Shown here: one piece after another, positions 8,743 through 17,886 of the stretch | How the letters are laid out: each line of letters starts with the position of its first letter | Position numbering within the stretch: position 1 is the first letter of the stretch | DNA from: Rhodopirellula sp. | Lineage (GTDB): Bacteria > Planctomycetota > Planctomycetia > Pirellulales > Pirellulaceae | Direction: 5' to 3' | Length of the DNA stretch: 62,348 nt | NCBI GenBank assembly: GCA_024644085.1 | Contig: JAHELS010000007.1 | Location: 1 to 62,348 of the forward strand | Notes under the pieces: generated by a model | Seen by the model: only the letters and a program-made list of their open reading frames with translations | Databases searched by the model: none | What the model was told of the DNA's origin: nothing | Program-made: the position numbers and the translations under genes

Positions 8743-8765
8743 TGATGTAACGGCCGTTTACATCA
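8743..8765. promoter_or_regulatory. Palindromic candidate operator between peptide gene and divergent glycosyltransferase
   Basis: TGATGTAA (8743-8750) and TTACATCA (8758-8765) are perfect inverted half-sites around CGGCCGT. The element lies 36 bases upstream of the peptide start and 80 bases upstream of the divergent glycosyltransferase start, in the only intergenic space between them, so one regulator could control both directions. No regulator gene lies next to it. Confidence 0.55.
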
Positions 8766-8845
8766 GAAGAGGCTAAGATACGGCGGCACGATACCGGTGG
8801 TCAAGTTTTTCGCGCGACACTTCAGTGGTTTCTCGAAGTTTCAAC

Positions 8846-10618
8846 ATGAACAAATTGCCATGTCCATTCCGTTTCAATGAGCGGCAACTCGGAAACGAAA
8901 CTGTGGCAACGTGTGGCTTGATACAGCAATTGTTGCAATGCGATGATGCGGAAGTTGCAAACGTCACCCGCGATGCGTGCGAAGCCTGTTGTGGTTCAAC
9001 GCCGACTGCCAGCAGCTTTGTCAACGAGGTCTTCCCTTCGTTGCTGAGTCTCGCGTGCGAAAAAAGCCTGGATCGGCAGGTTTTGAACGATGCGTCGGCT
9101 GATCGAGCACGAGAGCTGATGTCGATTGTCGAGGCGGCCGTTGTCAACGAGCGTACCATCACACGCGATCGAATTGCCGCCTGTGACGTGTTTCTGTGCT
9201 GCGAAGACGCGAGCGAACAAACTCATCGGTCAATCAAAAGTGTCCTCGAGCAGAAAAACGCAACCGTTCTTTTGCACTTGGCGATCTTCGATGACGATGG
9301 CGATTCGTTGGCAGCTGATTACGGCCAATGCTGGAACATTCGAATTCACCGATTCGACAAGCCGAACAGCGTTTTTGGAGCATTTCACGAACTAGCGCCC
9401 CTGGCGTCTTCTGAATTCATTGCTTTTCAGGACGCAGCGTCGGTGTCCTATCCTACCCGGATTGCCAACGCGATCGGCGAACTGGAGCGGACCGCTGGCG
9501 ATGTTGTGGCATCGCCGCTCGATACCCCCTCGAGAATCGTCCCCGCGTGTGCGCCCGACGAGACGTACCAGTGGTCGGTTCCCTGGTCGACACTCGTTTT
9601 TCGTCGCAGCACTTTCATCGATCTAGGCGGATTTGCAGATCGCGAGGGTGACCAGGACGTAGAGCTGTTGCACCGCGCTGTGCATTCAGCCGCAAAGATT
9701 GAGCTCCTGCCCTTCGCTTCGGCCAGGAGTAGTCAATCCTGGGAACCACCGCGTGTGGGCGAGCAGCCGGTTTACGACAATCGATTTCAATCTCTGAGGC
9801 ATCACGGCATGGGCTATTCAAGCCAGCGAGTGGCTTGCGATGTTGTGCTGCCCCTCTACAAGCAACTCGATTACGCCGACGCGGCGATTGAAAGTGTTAT
9901 CGAACAGGATGGTGCCGAGGCGATCGTGCACATCGTTGACGATCAAAGCCCAGAGGATACGTCGGCACTATTGCGGCGCTGGAAGACGCATCCGAGAGTA
10001 CGTCTTTACCGAAACAGCTTGAATATCGGCCAGTACGCTTCGTTCAACAATGTGTCGGATTATTTTGAAACTGATCTGGTTGCGATCCAAGACAGTGATG
10101 ATATCAGCTTGCCGAATCGGCTCCACTCCAGCGGCAATCTCTTGCGTCTATGCAACGCCGATTTTTTCGGGGCAGCGGTCGAGCGATTCGGCGACGAGGC
10201 GTTGATGCAGCATGATCCGAATGTCAGTCGTTACCGACGATCGTTTTATCCGTATGGTCAATCGGCAACCTACTTTGTGATGAATCCAACTTCGTGTTTT
10301 GACGTGTCAATGTTCCGAAGGCTCGGAGGTTACGGCGATTTCGGCGGTCGTCGGTACAAGGCCGGACTCGATTCCGAGTTCATGTCGCGCGCTTATTATT
10401 CCGGTGTGCGATTTGCGATTTCTTCCGAGGTCGTCACGCGCTATCGCGTTCACGACCAATCCGCAACTCGCAATCAAGTCACCGGTTGGGGAACAGAACC
10501 GCGAAAGGTTGCTGTCGAGGAGTGCCGTCGCAGGCAAGAGCTGTACCAACCCAACTCTTTTGACCCGCGTGTATTTGGCGCGATCGGGCGATATCGCGGG
10601 ATAACCAAACGGCTTTGA
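8846..10618 (+). CDS. Tandem-domain family 2 glycosyltransferase with N-terminal cysteine-rich module
   Basis: 590 residues from the Met at 8846; an in-frame ATG at 8825 adds seven residues and cannot be excluded. Residues 5-75 repeat the cysteine-rich module of the neighbouring glycosyltransferase: CPFR, TC and RDACEACC near 42-49. Residues about 110-290 look like a degenerate GT2 domain. Residues about 330-560 are a canonical GT2 domain, with VLPLYKQLDYADAAIESV at its start, VDDQSPEDT, and DSDD (about 416-419) as the metal-binding acidic motif. Predicted cytoplasmic. It is transcribed divergently from the peptide gene across a palindrome. Sugar donor and acceptor are unknown. It is convergent with the kinase gene, with a 26-base gap. 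Confidence 0.85.
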   Translation: MNKLPCPFRFNERQLGNETVATCGLIQQLLQCDDAEVANVTRDACEACCGSTPTASSFVNEVFPSLLSLACEKSLDRQVLNDASADRARELMSIVEAAVVNERTITRDRIAACDVFLCCEDASEQTHRSIKSVLEQKNATVLLHLAIFDDDGDSLAADYGQCWNIRIHRFDKPNSVFGAFHELAPLASSEFIAFQDAASVSYPTRIANAIGELERTAGDVVASPLDTPSRIVPACAPDETYQWSVPWSTLVFRRSTFIDLGGFADREGDQDVELLHRAVHSAAKIELLPFASARSSQSWEPPRVGEQPVYDNRFQSLRHHGMGYSSQRVACDVVLPLYKQLDYADAAIESVIEQDGAEAIVHIVDDQSPEDTSALLRRWKTHPRVRLYRNSLNIGQYASFNNVSDYFETDLVAIQDSDDISLPNRLHSSGNLLRLCNADFFGAAVERFGDEALMQHDPNVSRYRRSFYPYGQSATYFVMNPTSCFDVSMFRRLGGYGDFGGRRYKAGLDSEFMSRAYYSGVRFAISSEVVTRYRVHDQSATRNQVTGWGTEPRKVAVEECRRRQELYQPNSFDPRVFGAIGRYRGITKRL

Positions 10619-10644
10619 AATGATGTCGGGGCCGAGCATGTGAA

Positions 10645-13600
10645 TCAACGCGTCGGGCGAGACCGAATGACGCGGAATCCATGATACGAGTACGAAAGAT
10701 CGGGAAGCCCAAATCCGATTTCCCGCGGCGATAGGGTGCCTTTGTTGTAACGCCAGCTCATTCCGCAAAGTCCGCGGCGATGGGTGAGTGATTCGTCGTT
10801 TTCCGAAACCCATTCACGGGTCCCGGAAATCATCTCGAAGATACCGAAGTCATTTGGTTTCGACCGGCCCACCGGCCATCCATGACGGCCATCTTCGAGG
10901 AAGGACGCATAGCCGTCAGCCAGATTTCGATCGTGACCGAACGGGTAATCGGTACGTGAACCGCCGGAAAACATGAAGAACCACTCGTCGGCTGTGGGCA
11001 AACGATAGCCAGTCCTTGATCGATAATCGGGATGAAGATCGACCGCTGGTCCGGGGCCGTCCTCGCGGTCAGGGTAACAAAGTTGATCGTCATCAAGGCC
11101 TTCCTCGCGAGATAACCAATTGCAATAAGCCACCGCCTGGTGGTACGTCTGGTTCGTCACCGGGCAGTCCATGCTCGGTGCGTATTCCTCGCTCCACTTG
11201 CACTCGGGATCACAGCGACGCATCTGGGCAACGGTGACCTCGCCCATGCCCGCCTCGATCCGATAGCGGTCGTCGGGATCGTGTTGGGGAAGACGAATCA
11301 TCGTGTGTCCCTGTCCGTTGACGTACCAATCCCGTGCGGGGTCCTCCGCAAAAGGTTGCCCTAGTTCATCCTTTACCCAGGAGTCATGGCCCCAGCGTTT
11401 GAGAAACCACAGCGCATGCGAACGCAGGCTTCCCACGGCGGAAGTGCGAAACCAGCCCTTGGCAAGCGTGATCGTCCGGTCCTGCAGGTCACCGGTAAGG
11501 TCATCGGGATGGTATTCACCCAGCGCCTGAATCAGGCCGGCGCGAATCGAGTCGTCCTGGGTGATATGGAGTCGTGCCGCCAGCAGTTGCGGGTCGACTT
11601 GCAACGGTACGACACTTTGGATCAACCGCGTTCGGGCGTCGGGGATGCCGTCGTTGCGAAAGACGTTCCAGATTTCGTCGCTGGATGCCTTGTGGCGCAA
11701 TAGCAATCCCGCAGCCATTGCTTTCCGACGCGCGGTTGCCTCCCATCCATGCTCGTTCATATCGAGCTTCTTGGATACCTCAGCGTCGAGGAGTGGGCGA
11801 ACCTGTTCACGCCCCCCGTCGATCAGGGTTAAAGTCGGCTGGATCTGCTGGGCACTGGCCAACAGGAATCGGTCGGTCAGTTCACGGGCGTCATCTCGCA
11901 ACAGGTCAACCAACAGGGTTTGAGCGGCGCTGCGACGAAGGTCGTTGTCGGCCGGATCCACCATGATCTCCGTCAAACGATCGACCACGACCGACCTTGC
12001 CGGCCGGATCAGCTCCAGCAACGAGGGATAAAACTGTCGGTCGATGTTGGCGGACTTGACGAGTTGTTCGGTGACGAACACGACGTGTTCGTTCCAGTCG
12101 CTTGATGCATCGGCCTCGGATGGGCCGGGATGCGAACGCCGTACAAATGAGGCGGGAGGCGAATCGAAATGCGCCAAAAGAAGTGCCGCATTGAAACGGC
12201 GATTGAAGGGTCGACCGTTGTCGTCGATTTCATCTTCGATCGATTCATCAGCGAGGTGCTGCCAAAGCTGTTCCTTGAGATACTCCCGATGCGGCTGCAA
12301 TTCTTCCGACAGTAAGAGAAGCGTATCGGGGTCTGCCAGCAGCAGGGATTCCTCAATATCCGTGATTTGTCCTTCACCAGCTCGCAAGAGTGCGAGGCTT
12401 GAAAAAAGATGTTGCTGGCTATCAAGCGGGTTTTCCGACTGGATGCGTCGCAGCGGCGAGATGGCCCAGCGACGGTTTCCCTCGAGACGATCGAGAAGGT
12501 CTGGTACTTCCACAACGTTCGCGGTCGTCAATTGGTTGGTAACTCCGTGGGCCCGATTCCAACTGATGAGGTGGTAGAGACCAAATAGCGCAAGAATGGA
12601 AGCACAAAGGACGAGTAGGCTAAGTCTGCTGTACCGCCTCGTCGCAGCCGTCATCATCCGCCGGTGGGTGTCGTTCCACCGTTTTCTTGGCGTCAGCGCC
12701 ATGATCGAAACCCACTCGGTCCAGGTGGGTAGATGCCGCGAGTCGGGGCGCGCGTGCCAGATTTCTGCCCTTTCGCCGAGCCGGATTTCGGCCCGGCCCT
12801 TACGCGTTTCCCGCTGAATTCGCGCCCGCCACGTGCGGATCGAAGGAACCAGGTAATCATGGGCAAGCTGGTAGTAATTGTTTTGCGCCAGACTGGCGGA
12901 TTGGCTGCCTGAATTCAGCCCGGAAAACTCCGCCGAAAGATCCTCGCCTCGACCTTCGGGATCGGTGCGAGTGATCAAGTGAAGTTCGGAATCGAGTGCT
13001 CGCATCAACGCCTGGAAGTCCTTGGGCCGCTCGGCGTACCCAGATGCTTCAAGCAATTCATCATACGACTTCATGTGCCCTTTCAGGTTCGCACCCGGGC
13101 GCGGCAGAAGTTCACCGAGCGTCGCGTAGGCTGCCTTTTGGTGGACACGGTATTCGGCCGGGGCGCTTTCGGAGACAAAGTTTTCGTCGAGAAACACGAC
13201 TCCCACACCCGCCGTGCCGCCAATCTTGCGCAGCGTCGACATCGTCCACGGTTTGCTCTTGAACATTTCCGCCAACAAGGCGAGCCGTACCGGTGTTACC
13301 TTGCCATTCTCTGATAAATCGCCGATCGCCTGGTCGACAAAAGATTTCTGATCCCGCGAGAGGTTCGCGGTTCGCTCGGGCAAGCGGTCAAACGCGCGAC
13401 CGAACTCGATCAGTACGCGGCGAGCATGGCTCTGGTCAAAAAGATCGACGAGCATCATGTTGCGGTTTTGTTGCAGACCGACTTCCAGATGATCCATGAA
13501 TCGGCTGAAGGCAAGCCAGAAATCGTCCCGGACAAGCAGAATGCATTGCACGTGTTCCCCGTCGCATTGTCGAAGGGCGTTTGCTAATTCGCTGTGCTCG

Positions 13601-15099
13601 GGAGTCTCGACGCTGTACAGCCATTGTTCGAATTGGTCGATAACGATCAGGATCTTCTTGCCATCTCCCATCACTTGCCCGTGCCGAAGGCTTGCGATGG
13701 ATTCACGCAGCCCCAATTTCGTATCCATGTAGGGGCAACGGCGGAGTAGATTGTTCAACAAACGGGTTTCGGTCGCGTCCGGAGCGGCCTCGATAAAGAC
13801 CGACGTGACGTTGGGTGACAGGGTCGGGATCAGACCCGCTTTGATAAACGAGCTCTTTCCACATCCAGATGGACCATAGATCAACCCGACCCGAAAACTT
13901 TCCTCCAAATCGAATTCTTCAATGCGTCGTTTCCAGAAAAGAATTGATTCGGGAGTTCCGTCGCGACCGTACGGACCGGGAAGCAAGCCGAGAAAGAAAT
14001 GCGCGTCCTCCGGCCCAAAGGAACGCAGCCCTCGCGGAACGATCCCAAGAAACTGGCGACTGGATCGCGATTTCAATTCTCGCGAGTCGCTCAGCGTCGG
14101 GGCGCGACCGCCGATGATCGGCCCGCTGCGATCCTCGCTCCGAAGTTGACGCAGGTCTTCAGCAAAATCCAGTGCTGTTGCATGCCGGTCGGTGGCCCGT
14201 TTGGAAATCGACTTCATGCAAATCCGTTCGAGCTCGGCCGGCAAATCCCGGTTGACTTCTCTCAAAGGCGGGACGTCGAGTTCCTGGACCAGTCGCAATA
14301 CGGCGTATGCGTTGTTTCCCTGAAAGAGTCGCTTGCCCGTCACCAATTCATAAAGCACGACACCGAGGCTGAAGATATCCGACTTGCCATCGACGAGATG
14401 GTTTTCGCCGCGCGCCTGTTCGGGGCTCATGTAGGAAGGTGTGCCGGCTACCGAGCGGCTCTTGACGGCCTCCTCTTCGAGAAGCGCCAGACCAAAATCG
14501 GCGAGGTAGGGCAGGCCGCGCTTGTCCAGCAGGATGTTGCTCGGTTTGATGTCGCGATGAATGACGCCATGTGTGTGCACATAGTGCAGCGCCTCGGCGA
14601 TGGTTGCGACAATCTCGACAGATTCAGCCACCAGCAGCGGCGAGGTTCGCATCCGCTCGTGCAAGTCACTGCCATCAATGAATCGCGACACGATGTAACA
14701 GACGCCGTCCTCGGTATGACCGACATCGTGGACGGGAACAACATGGGGATGTTCGAGCTTTGCGAGTGTTCGGGCTTCGCTTAGAAATAAATCGACGTCC
14801 CGTGCGGTGAGGGCTCGATGTCGATGCGGCACCTTGATCGTGACGTGCCGCTGCAATTGGTCGTCGTAGGCAAGATAGACCGCGCCGAAGCCGCCGTGGC
14901 CGAGAACCTTGTCGACACGGTAACGGCCGATCGATTTCGGAATCTCGACGTCAGAGCGTTCCCGTGACGTGCGTTGGCCCGGGGCACCCAGGTCGGTCGT
15001 TTCCTCGGTGATGCCAGCGTCGGTCGGATTGACACGCAGTTGTGTCCGATCTTCGGCCTCCGGATCGCGACCCTGCGATTCGCTTTGACGATCCGACAT
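10645..15099 (-). CDS. Membrane-anchored Ser/Thr protein kinase / STAND NTPase / FGE-like fusion
   Basis: 1484 residues from the Met at 15099 (an in-frame ATG at 15132 is also possible). Residues about 57-325 form a eukaryotic-type kinase: glycine loop GHGGFGAVYLAY, HRDIKPSNILL (about 180) and DFGLALLEEE, all catalytic residues present. A STAND-type NTPase follows, with P-loop GPSGCGKSSF (about 408), Walker B ILIVIDQFEQWL and the downstream YQLAHDYLVPSIRTW. A transmembrane helix lies near 825-846, then a helical HEAT-like region. The end (about 1258-1484) is an FGE-sulfatase-type fold with GYRLPTADEW and HGFRVIR. The paired cysteines of catalytic formylglycine enzymes are not evident there, so it is probably a binding module. 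Likely a ligand-sensing signalling protein. Confidence 0.88.
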   Translation of the reverse strand: MSDRQSESQGRDPEAEDRTQLRVNPTDAGITEETTDLGAPGQRTSRERSDVEIPKSIGRYRVDKVLGHGGFGAVYLAYDDQLQRHVTIKVPHRHRALTARDVDLFLSEARTLAKLEHPHVVPVHDVGHTEDGVCYIVSRFIDGSDLHERMRTSPLLVAESVEIVATIAEALHYVHTHGVIHRDIKPSNILLDKRGLPYLADFGLALLEEEAVKSRSVAGTPSYMSPEQARGENHLVDGKSDIFSLGVVLYELVTGKRLFQGNNAYAVLRLVQELDVPPLREVNRDLPAELERICMKSISKRATDRHATALDFAEDLRQLRSEDRSGPIIGGRAPTLSDSRELKSRSSRQFLGIVPRGLRSFGPEDAHFFLGLLPGPYGRDGTPESILFWKRRIEEFDLEESFRVGLIYGPSGCGKSSFIKAGLIPTLSPNVTSVFIEAAPDATETRLLNNLLRRCPYMDTKLGLRESIASLRHGQVMGDGKKILIVIDQFEQWLYSVETPEHSELANALRQCDGEHVQCILLVRDDFWLAFSRFMDHLEVGLQQNRNMMLVDLFDQSHARRVLIEFGRAFDRLPERTANLSRDQKSFVDQAIGDLSENGKVTPVRLALLAEMFKSKPWTMSTLRKIGGTAGVGVVFLDENFVSESAPAEYRVHQKAAYATLGELLPRPGANLKGHMKSYDELLEASGYAERPKDFQALMRALDSELHLITRTDPEGRGEDLSAEFSGLNSGSQSASLAQNNYYQLAHDYLVPSIRTWRARIQRETRKGRAEIRLGERAEIWHARPDSRHLPTWTEWVSIMALTPRKRWNDTHRRMMTAATRRYSRLSLLVLCASILALFGLYHLISWNRAHGVTNQLTTANVVEVPDLLDRLEGNRRWAISPLRRIQSENPLDSQQHLFSSLALLRAGEGQITDIEESLLLADPDTLLLLSEELQPHREYLKEQLWQHLADESIEDEIDDNGRPFNRRFNAALLLAHFDSPPASFVRRSHPGPSEADASSDWNEHVVFVTEQLVKSANIDRQFYPSLLELIRPARSVVVDRLTEIMVDPADNDLRRSAAQTLLVDLLRDDARELTDRFLLASAQQIQPTLTLIDGGREQVRPLLDAEVSKKLDMNEHGWEATARRKAMAAGLLLRHKASSDEIWNVFRNDGIPDARTRLIQSVVPLQVDPQLLAARLHITQDDSIRAGLIQALGEYHPDDLTGDLQDRTITLAKGWFRTSAVGSLRSHALWFLKRWGHDSWVKDELGQPFAEDPARDWYVNGQGHTMIRLPQHDPDDRYRIEAGMGEVTVAQMRRCDPECKWSEEYAPSMDCPVTNQTYHQAVAYCNWLSREEGLDDDQLCYPDREDGPGPAVDLHPDYRSRTGYRLPTADEWFFMFSGGSRTDYPFGHDRNLADGYASFLEDGRHGWPVGRSKPNDFGIFEMISGTREWVSENDESLTHRRGLCGMSWRYNKGTLSPREIGFGLPDLSYSYHGFRVIRSRPTR

Positions 15100-15294
15100 G
15101 ATTTGAATGAAGGTTCCCGTTTCTCTCGTCACGAGCCGGCGCGTCGATCATCGCGCAGTTTGCCATCCTCGCTCAACATGGCAAACACCGGAAACTCATC
15201 ACCTTACCATAGTCCAATCGACAGGATCAGCATTTGCTGCCGCTCGCTCAAAAGTCAATCTCATGATTGTGCCGACGATGATCGGTGTCGACGC

Positions 15295-16878
15295 TTAAAG
15301 CGGGAAGTCTTCTTCGGCTGCAGCATCCGCGTACAGCGGCATGTGACGGTAATAGACTTCAAGAATCATTGTTGCGAACGTCGTGCTCGCCAATCGCCCA
15401 CCTTCCTTGGGGCCGCGATGCGATGCGCTGTTGGGGAAATGCCAGCTTCCTTTCTCGCCACCCTTGTGCGACTGAGTTTCGACGAGCCAGTCGCGCAATT
15501 CGACATTGAACTTGTCCCATTCCGCACCGCCATAGTGGCGGAGGACCTGCGCCGCGTAGTAGTCGTAATAGATGTCATTCTTCAGCACGCCGACTTTACC
15601 CAATTCCTTGACTCCCTGGATGATGCCAGGATGCGTCTTGTCCCAGCCGGTGTACATTCGGCACAACAACCCGATGGCGGTGCACGATGGCCGGATCTTG
15701 GTATCGGGTTGCGCATATCCGTATCGCGATCCGTTGTTGGATTGGACCTTGTCCAGAAACAGCATCGATCCCTGGATTGTCCGCGGTGGGACGTTCAAGT
15801 GTCCCATGTAACCGCTTTTGAGTGCCATCACTTGCCAACCAGTCACCGACGTGTCTCCACCATCGGGTTGCTGCGGACGATATCGCCATCCGCCGTCGCG
15901 GCATTGTGCGTAAGTGATGAAGTTCAGCGCGCCCTGGGCGGGACCGGCAAGTTCGGGATCTTCGGTCATCGCGTAGGCTTCACACAGAGTGATCGCCGCC
16001 AAGCCGTGCGAGTACATGTTGCCAGGGCCCTCGGTGAAATCGAGGACCGGAAGACCTCCCTTGTTGCCCGGCTTTCCGTTTTGAATCAGGAAACGCAGCC
16101 CACGGAAAACCACCTCCCTGAAGTCTCCTTGGATGTGGGTCTGGCCGGCGCCCATGAATGGCAACAGCGCCAACGATGTGGCCGCGTTGACGGCCTTGAC
16201 GCGATTGGGTTCCCCCGGGTCTCCGCACGCTCCGTTGCAAACCAGATTGTGCTGGAAGGTCCACGCACCATTGGGCATTTGATGCCGCGATAACCACTTT
16301 AGCGCCTCGGTGACAGCGGCTTCGCTCGACTCATTCCCGCCATAATCGCGCAGCAACTTCTTTTTCATATCCGCAGACCGACTGCCCATCGGCTGCATTG
16401 ACATCTGGGATAGCGTTTGCAGGGATGCGGCGCTGGGCGCCATCTCAGCAGCAAGGTCGGTCATTTCGACCGCGACAGTGCTGATCTCCACCGGCTCCAT
16501 CTCGGTCGGCTCGACCATCTCCATCGTCTCAGTTACATCGACAGGTTCGGTCACCTCCTCCATTTCCGCGACTTCGCCCGGATCGATCTCCTCGATCGTA
16601 AACTCCTCGATCTCCGGGCCGTCGTCACCGCTATTGTTCGCGGTCAGCACGTTCACGATTTTCACCGGATCGGCAATCGTGATCAGGCCGAGGACCAGCA
16701 AGATCATCACATGGACCAAAGTGCTGACCAACCACGCCGGCGCGGCCTGGAACCAAACGAACGCACGCTGAAGATCGGCATCCTCGTCGCCTTCCTCCTC
16801 TTGATCCTGATTCTCCGCGGGATCCTCGGGCATCGGGGTCGATTCGGGATGAGCGCTGGGGTCGGCCGTTGAAGACAT
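15295..16878 (-). CDS. Membrane-anchored squalene-cyclase/prenyltransferase-repeat protein
   Basis: 527 residues; the Met at 16878 is preceded by GGAG ten bases upstream, which favours it over the Met at 16908. A cytoplasmic acidic N-terminus is followed by one membrane helix (about 46-68), then a Glu/Thr/Val/Pro-rich spacer (about 75-130) resembling a TonB-like periplasmic linker, then alpha-toroid repeats from about 165 containing ALKWLSRHQMPNGAWTF, GGWRYRPQ and TSVTGWQVMALKS. These are the QW-like repeats of the squalene-hopene cyclase/prenyltransferase superfamily. The DXDD motif of true hopene cyclases is not visible, so the domain is probably structural or binding. Function unknown; frequent in planctomycetes. 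Confidence 0.78.
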   Translation of the reverse strand: MSSTADPSAHPESTPMPEDPAENQDQEEEGDEDADLQRAFVWFQAAPAWLVSTLVHVMILLVLGLITIADPVKIVNVLTANNSGDDGPEIEEFTIEEIDPGEVAEMEEVTEPVDVTETMEMVEPTEMEPVEISTVAVEMTDLAAEMAPSAASLQTLSQMSMQPMGSRSADMKKKLLRDYGGNESSEAAVTEALKWLSRHQMPNGAWTFQHNLVCNGACGDPGEPNRVKAVNAATSLALLPFMGAGQTHIQGDFREVVFRGLRFLIQNGKPGNKGGLPVLDFTEGPGNMYSHGLAAITLCEAYAMTEDPELAGPAQGALNFITYAQCRDGGWRYRPQQPDGGDTSVTGWQVMALKSGYMGHLNVPPRTIQGSMLFLDKVQSNNGSRYGYAQPDTKIRPSCTAIGLLCRMYTGWDKTHPGIIQGVKELGKVGVLKNDIYYDYYAAQVLRHYGGAEWDKFNVELRDWLVETQSHKGGEKGSWHFPNSASHRGPKEGGRLASTTFATMILEVYYRHMPLYADAAAEEDFPL

Positions 16879-17139
16879 ATTAGTGATACTCCATTGAACC
16901 AGGTTCAAAGGATGGAGGACGGAAACCCGATGGTGAATGAAAACACAGTTGTCGATTATAAGTCAGATCGAATCTGTCGGCGGCGGAATCGCAGCTCATG
17001 GCCGCATTTGGACACACGTTCCAAGGGGTGTCAAAAGATCGATCGCAGGTTGCGTGAGATAGCAGAAAAACGCGAGAGTTCAAACGATGTACCCGCGTTG
17101 TCGGCGGGGACGGCGGAAACGGCGGGGGCGAATGGGCGT

Positions 17140-17832
17140 TTAGTCGCGAAAATCGTATCGTTTTTGCTGGACATCGATAATCGTTGCAAAATAATTGCGG
17201 AGCTTGGGTTGGACCCAATCGGTGGCCTGAACCCGGCGTGATCCGTCGCTCGGGCCAACCCATCCCCCTGCCAGATCCAGGTCGATCTCGACCTGTTCAA
17301 ACCGGTGCGCGGTCGGATCGGTCAGCCGAAGCTGTACGCATTTTGGGGCGCCAGAGGAGTCCGAAACCCGGTTGCCACAGTATTCCAGCGCGCTTTCAGG
17401 CGATTCGGTGCTCCAGTCGAAACCTCGCTCATCGAGCAGGGCCCTGCGCAGATGTCCCAGACCCGGGGTCGCGGTCAACTCGACCGGATCGAACTCGCTG
17501 TCCCCGCGGGCAATCAGCTCGACCCGCTCGGCCAATTGCAGGGCCTCGATCGTCTCAGGTCCCCAAAATCGTGTCGTCTGCTCCAGACGGGTACGCCGCG
17601 CGTAAATGCTGGCCGCAGCACCGACGATGCCGAAGACGACAACCCCGATCCCCATCCAGACACCGCGTTTAGTGATCCTCGCGCGGGGGTCATTGTATTT
17701 GTCGTCGTGCCCCTCAGGCGTGGTGCCGCCAACGTGATCTGAGCCTGCAGAATTATCTGAGCCTGCAGAATCATCTGCGTTTACAGGATCATCTGGGCCA
17801 TCGGTGGCGGGATCGATCGAAGTGTCGGTCAT
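17140..17832 (-). CDS. Hypothetical single-pass membrane protein
   Basis: 230 residues from the Met at 17832 (an upstream in-frame Met lies at 17868). Residues 1-45 are Asp/Thr/Gly-rich and disordered, followed by a membrane helix GIGVVVFGIVGAAASIYA near 57-74 and an extracytoplasmic domain of about 150 residues containing two cysteines. No catalytic motif is visible and I do not recognise the family. It starts divergently from aroB with a 54-base gap, so the two promoters probably overlap. Confidence 0.7.
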   Translation of the reverse strand: MTDTSIDPATDGPDDPVNADDSAGSDNSAGSDHVGGTTPEGHDDKYNDPRARITKRGVWMGIGVVVFGIVGAAASIYARRTRLEQTTRFWGPETIEALQLAERVELIARGDSEFDPVELTATPGLGHLRRALLDERGFDWSTESPESALEYCGNRVSDSSGAPKCVQLRLTDPTAHRFEQVEIDLDLAGGWVGPSDGSRRVQATDWVQPKLRNYFATIIDVQQKRYDFRD

Positions 17833-17886
17833 AGGGTAAGTTGTCGGATCTGTCACCGCTGTCAACAAGTAGGCTGGTTTTAACCG

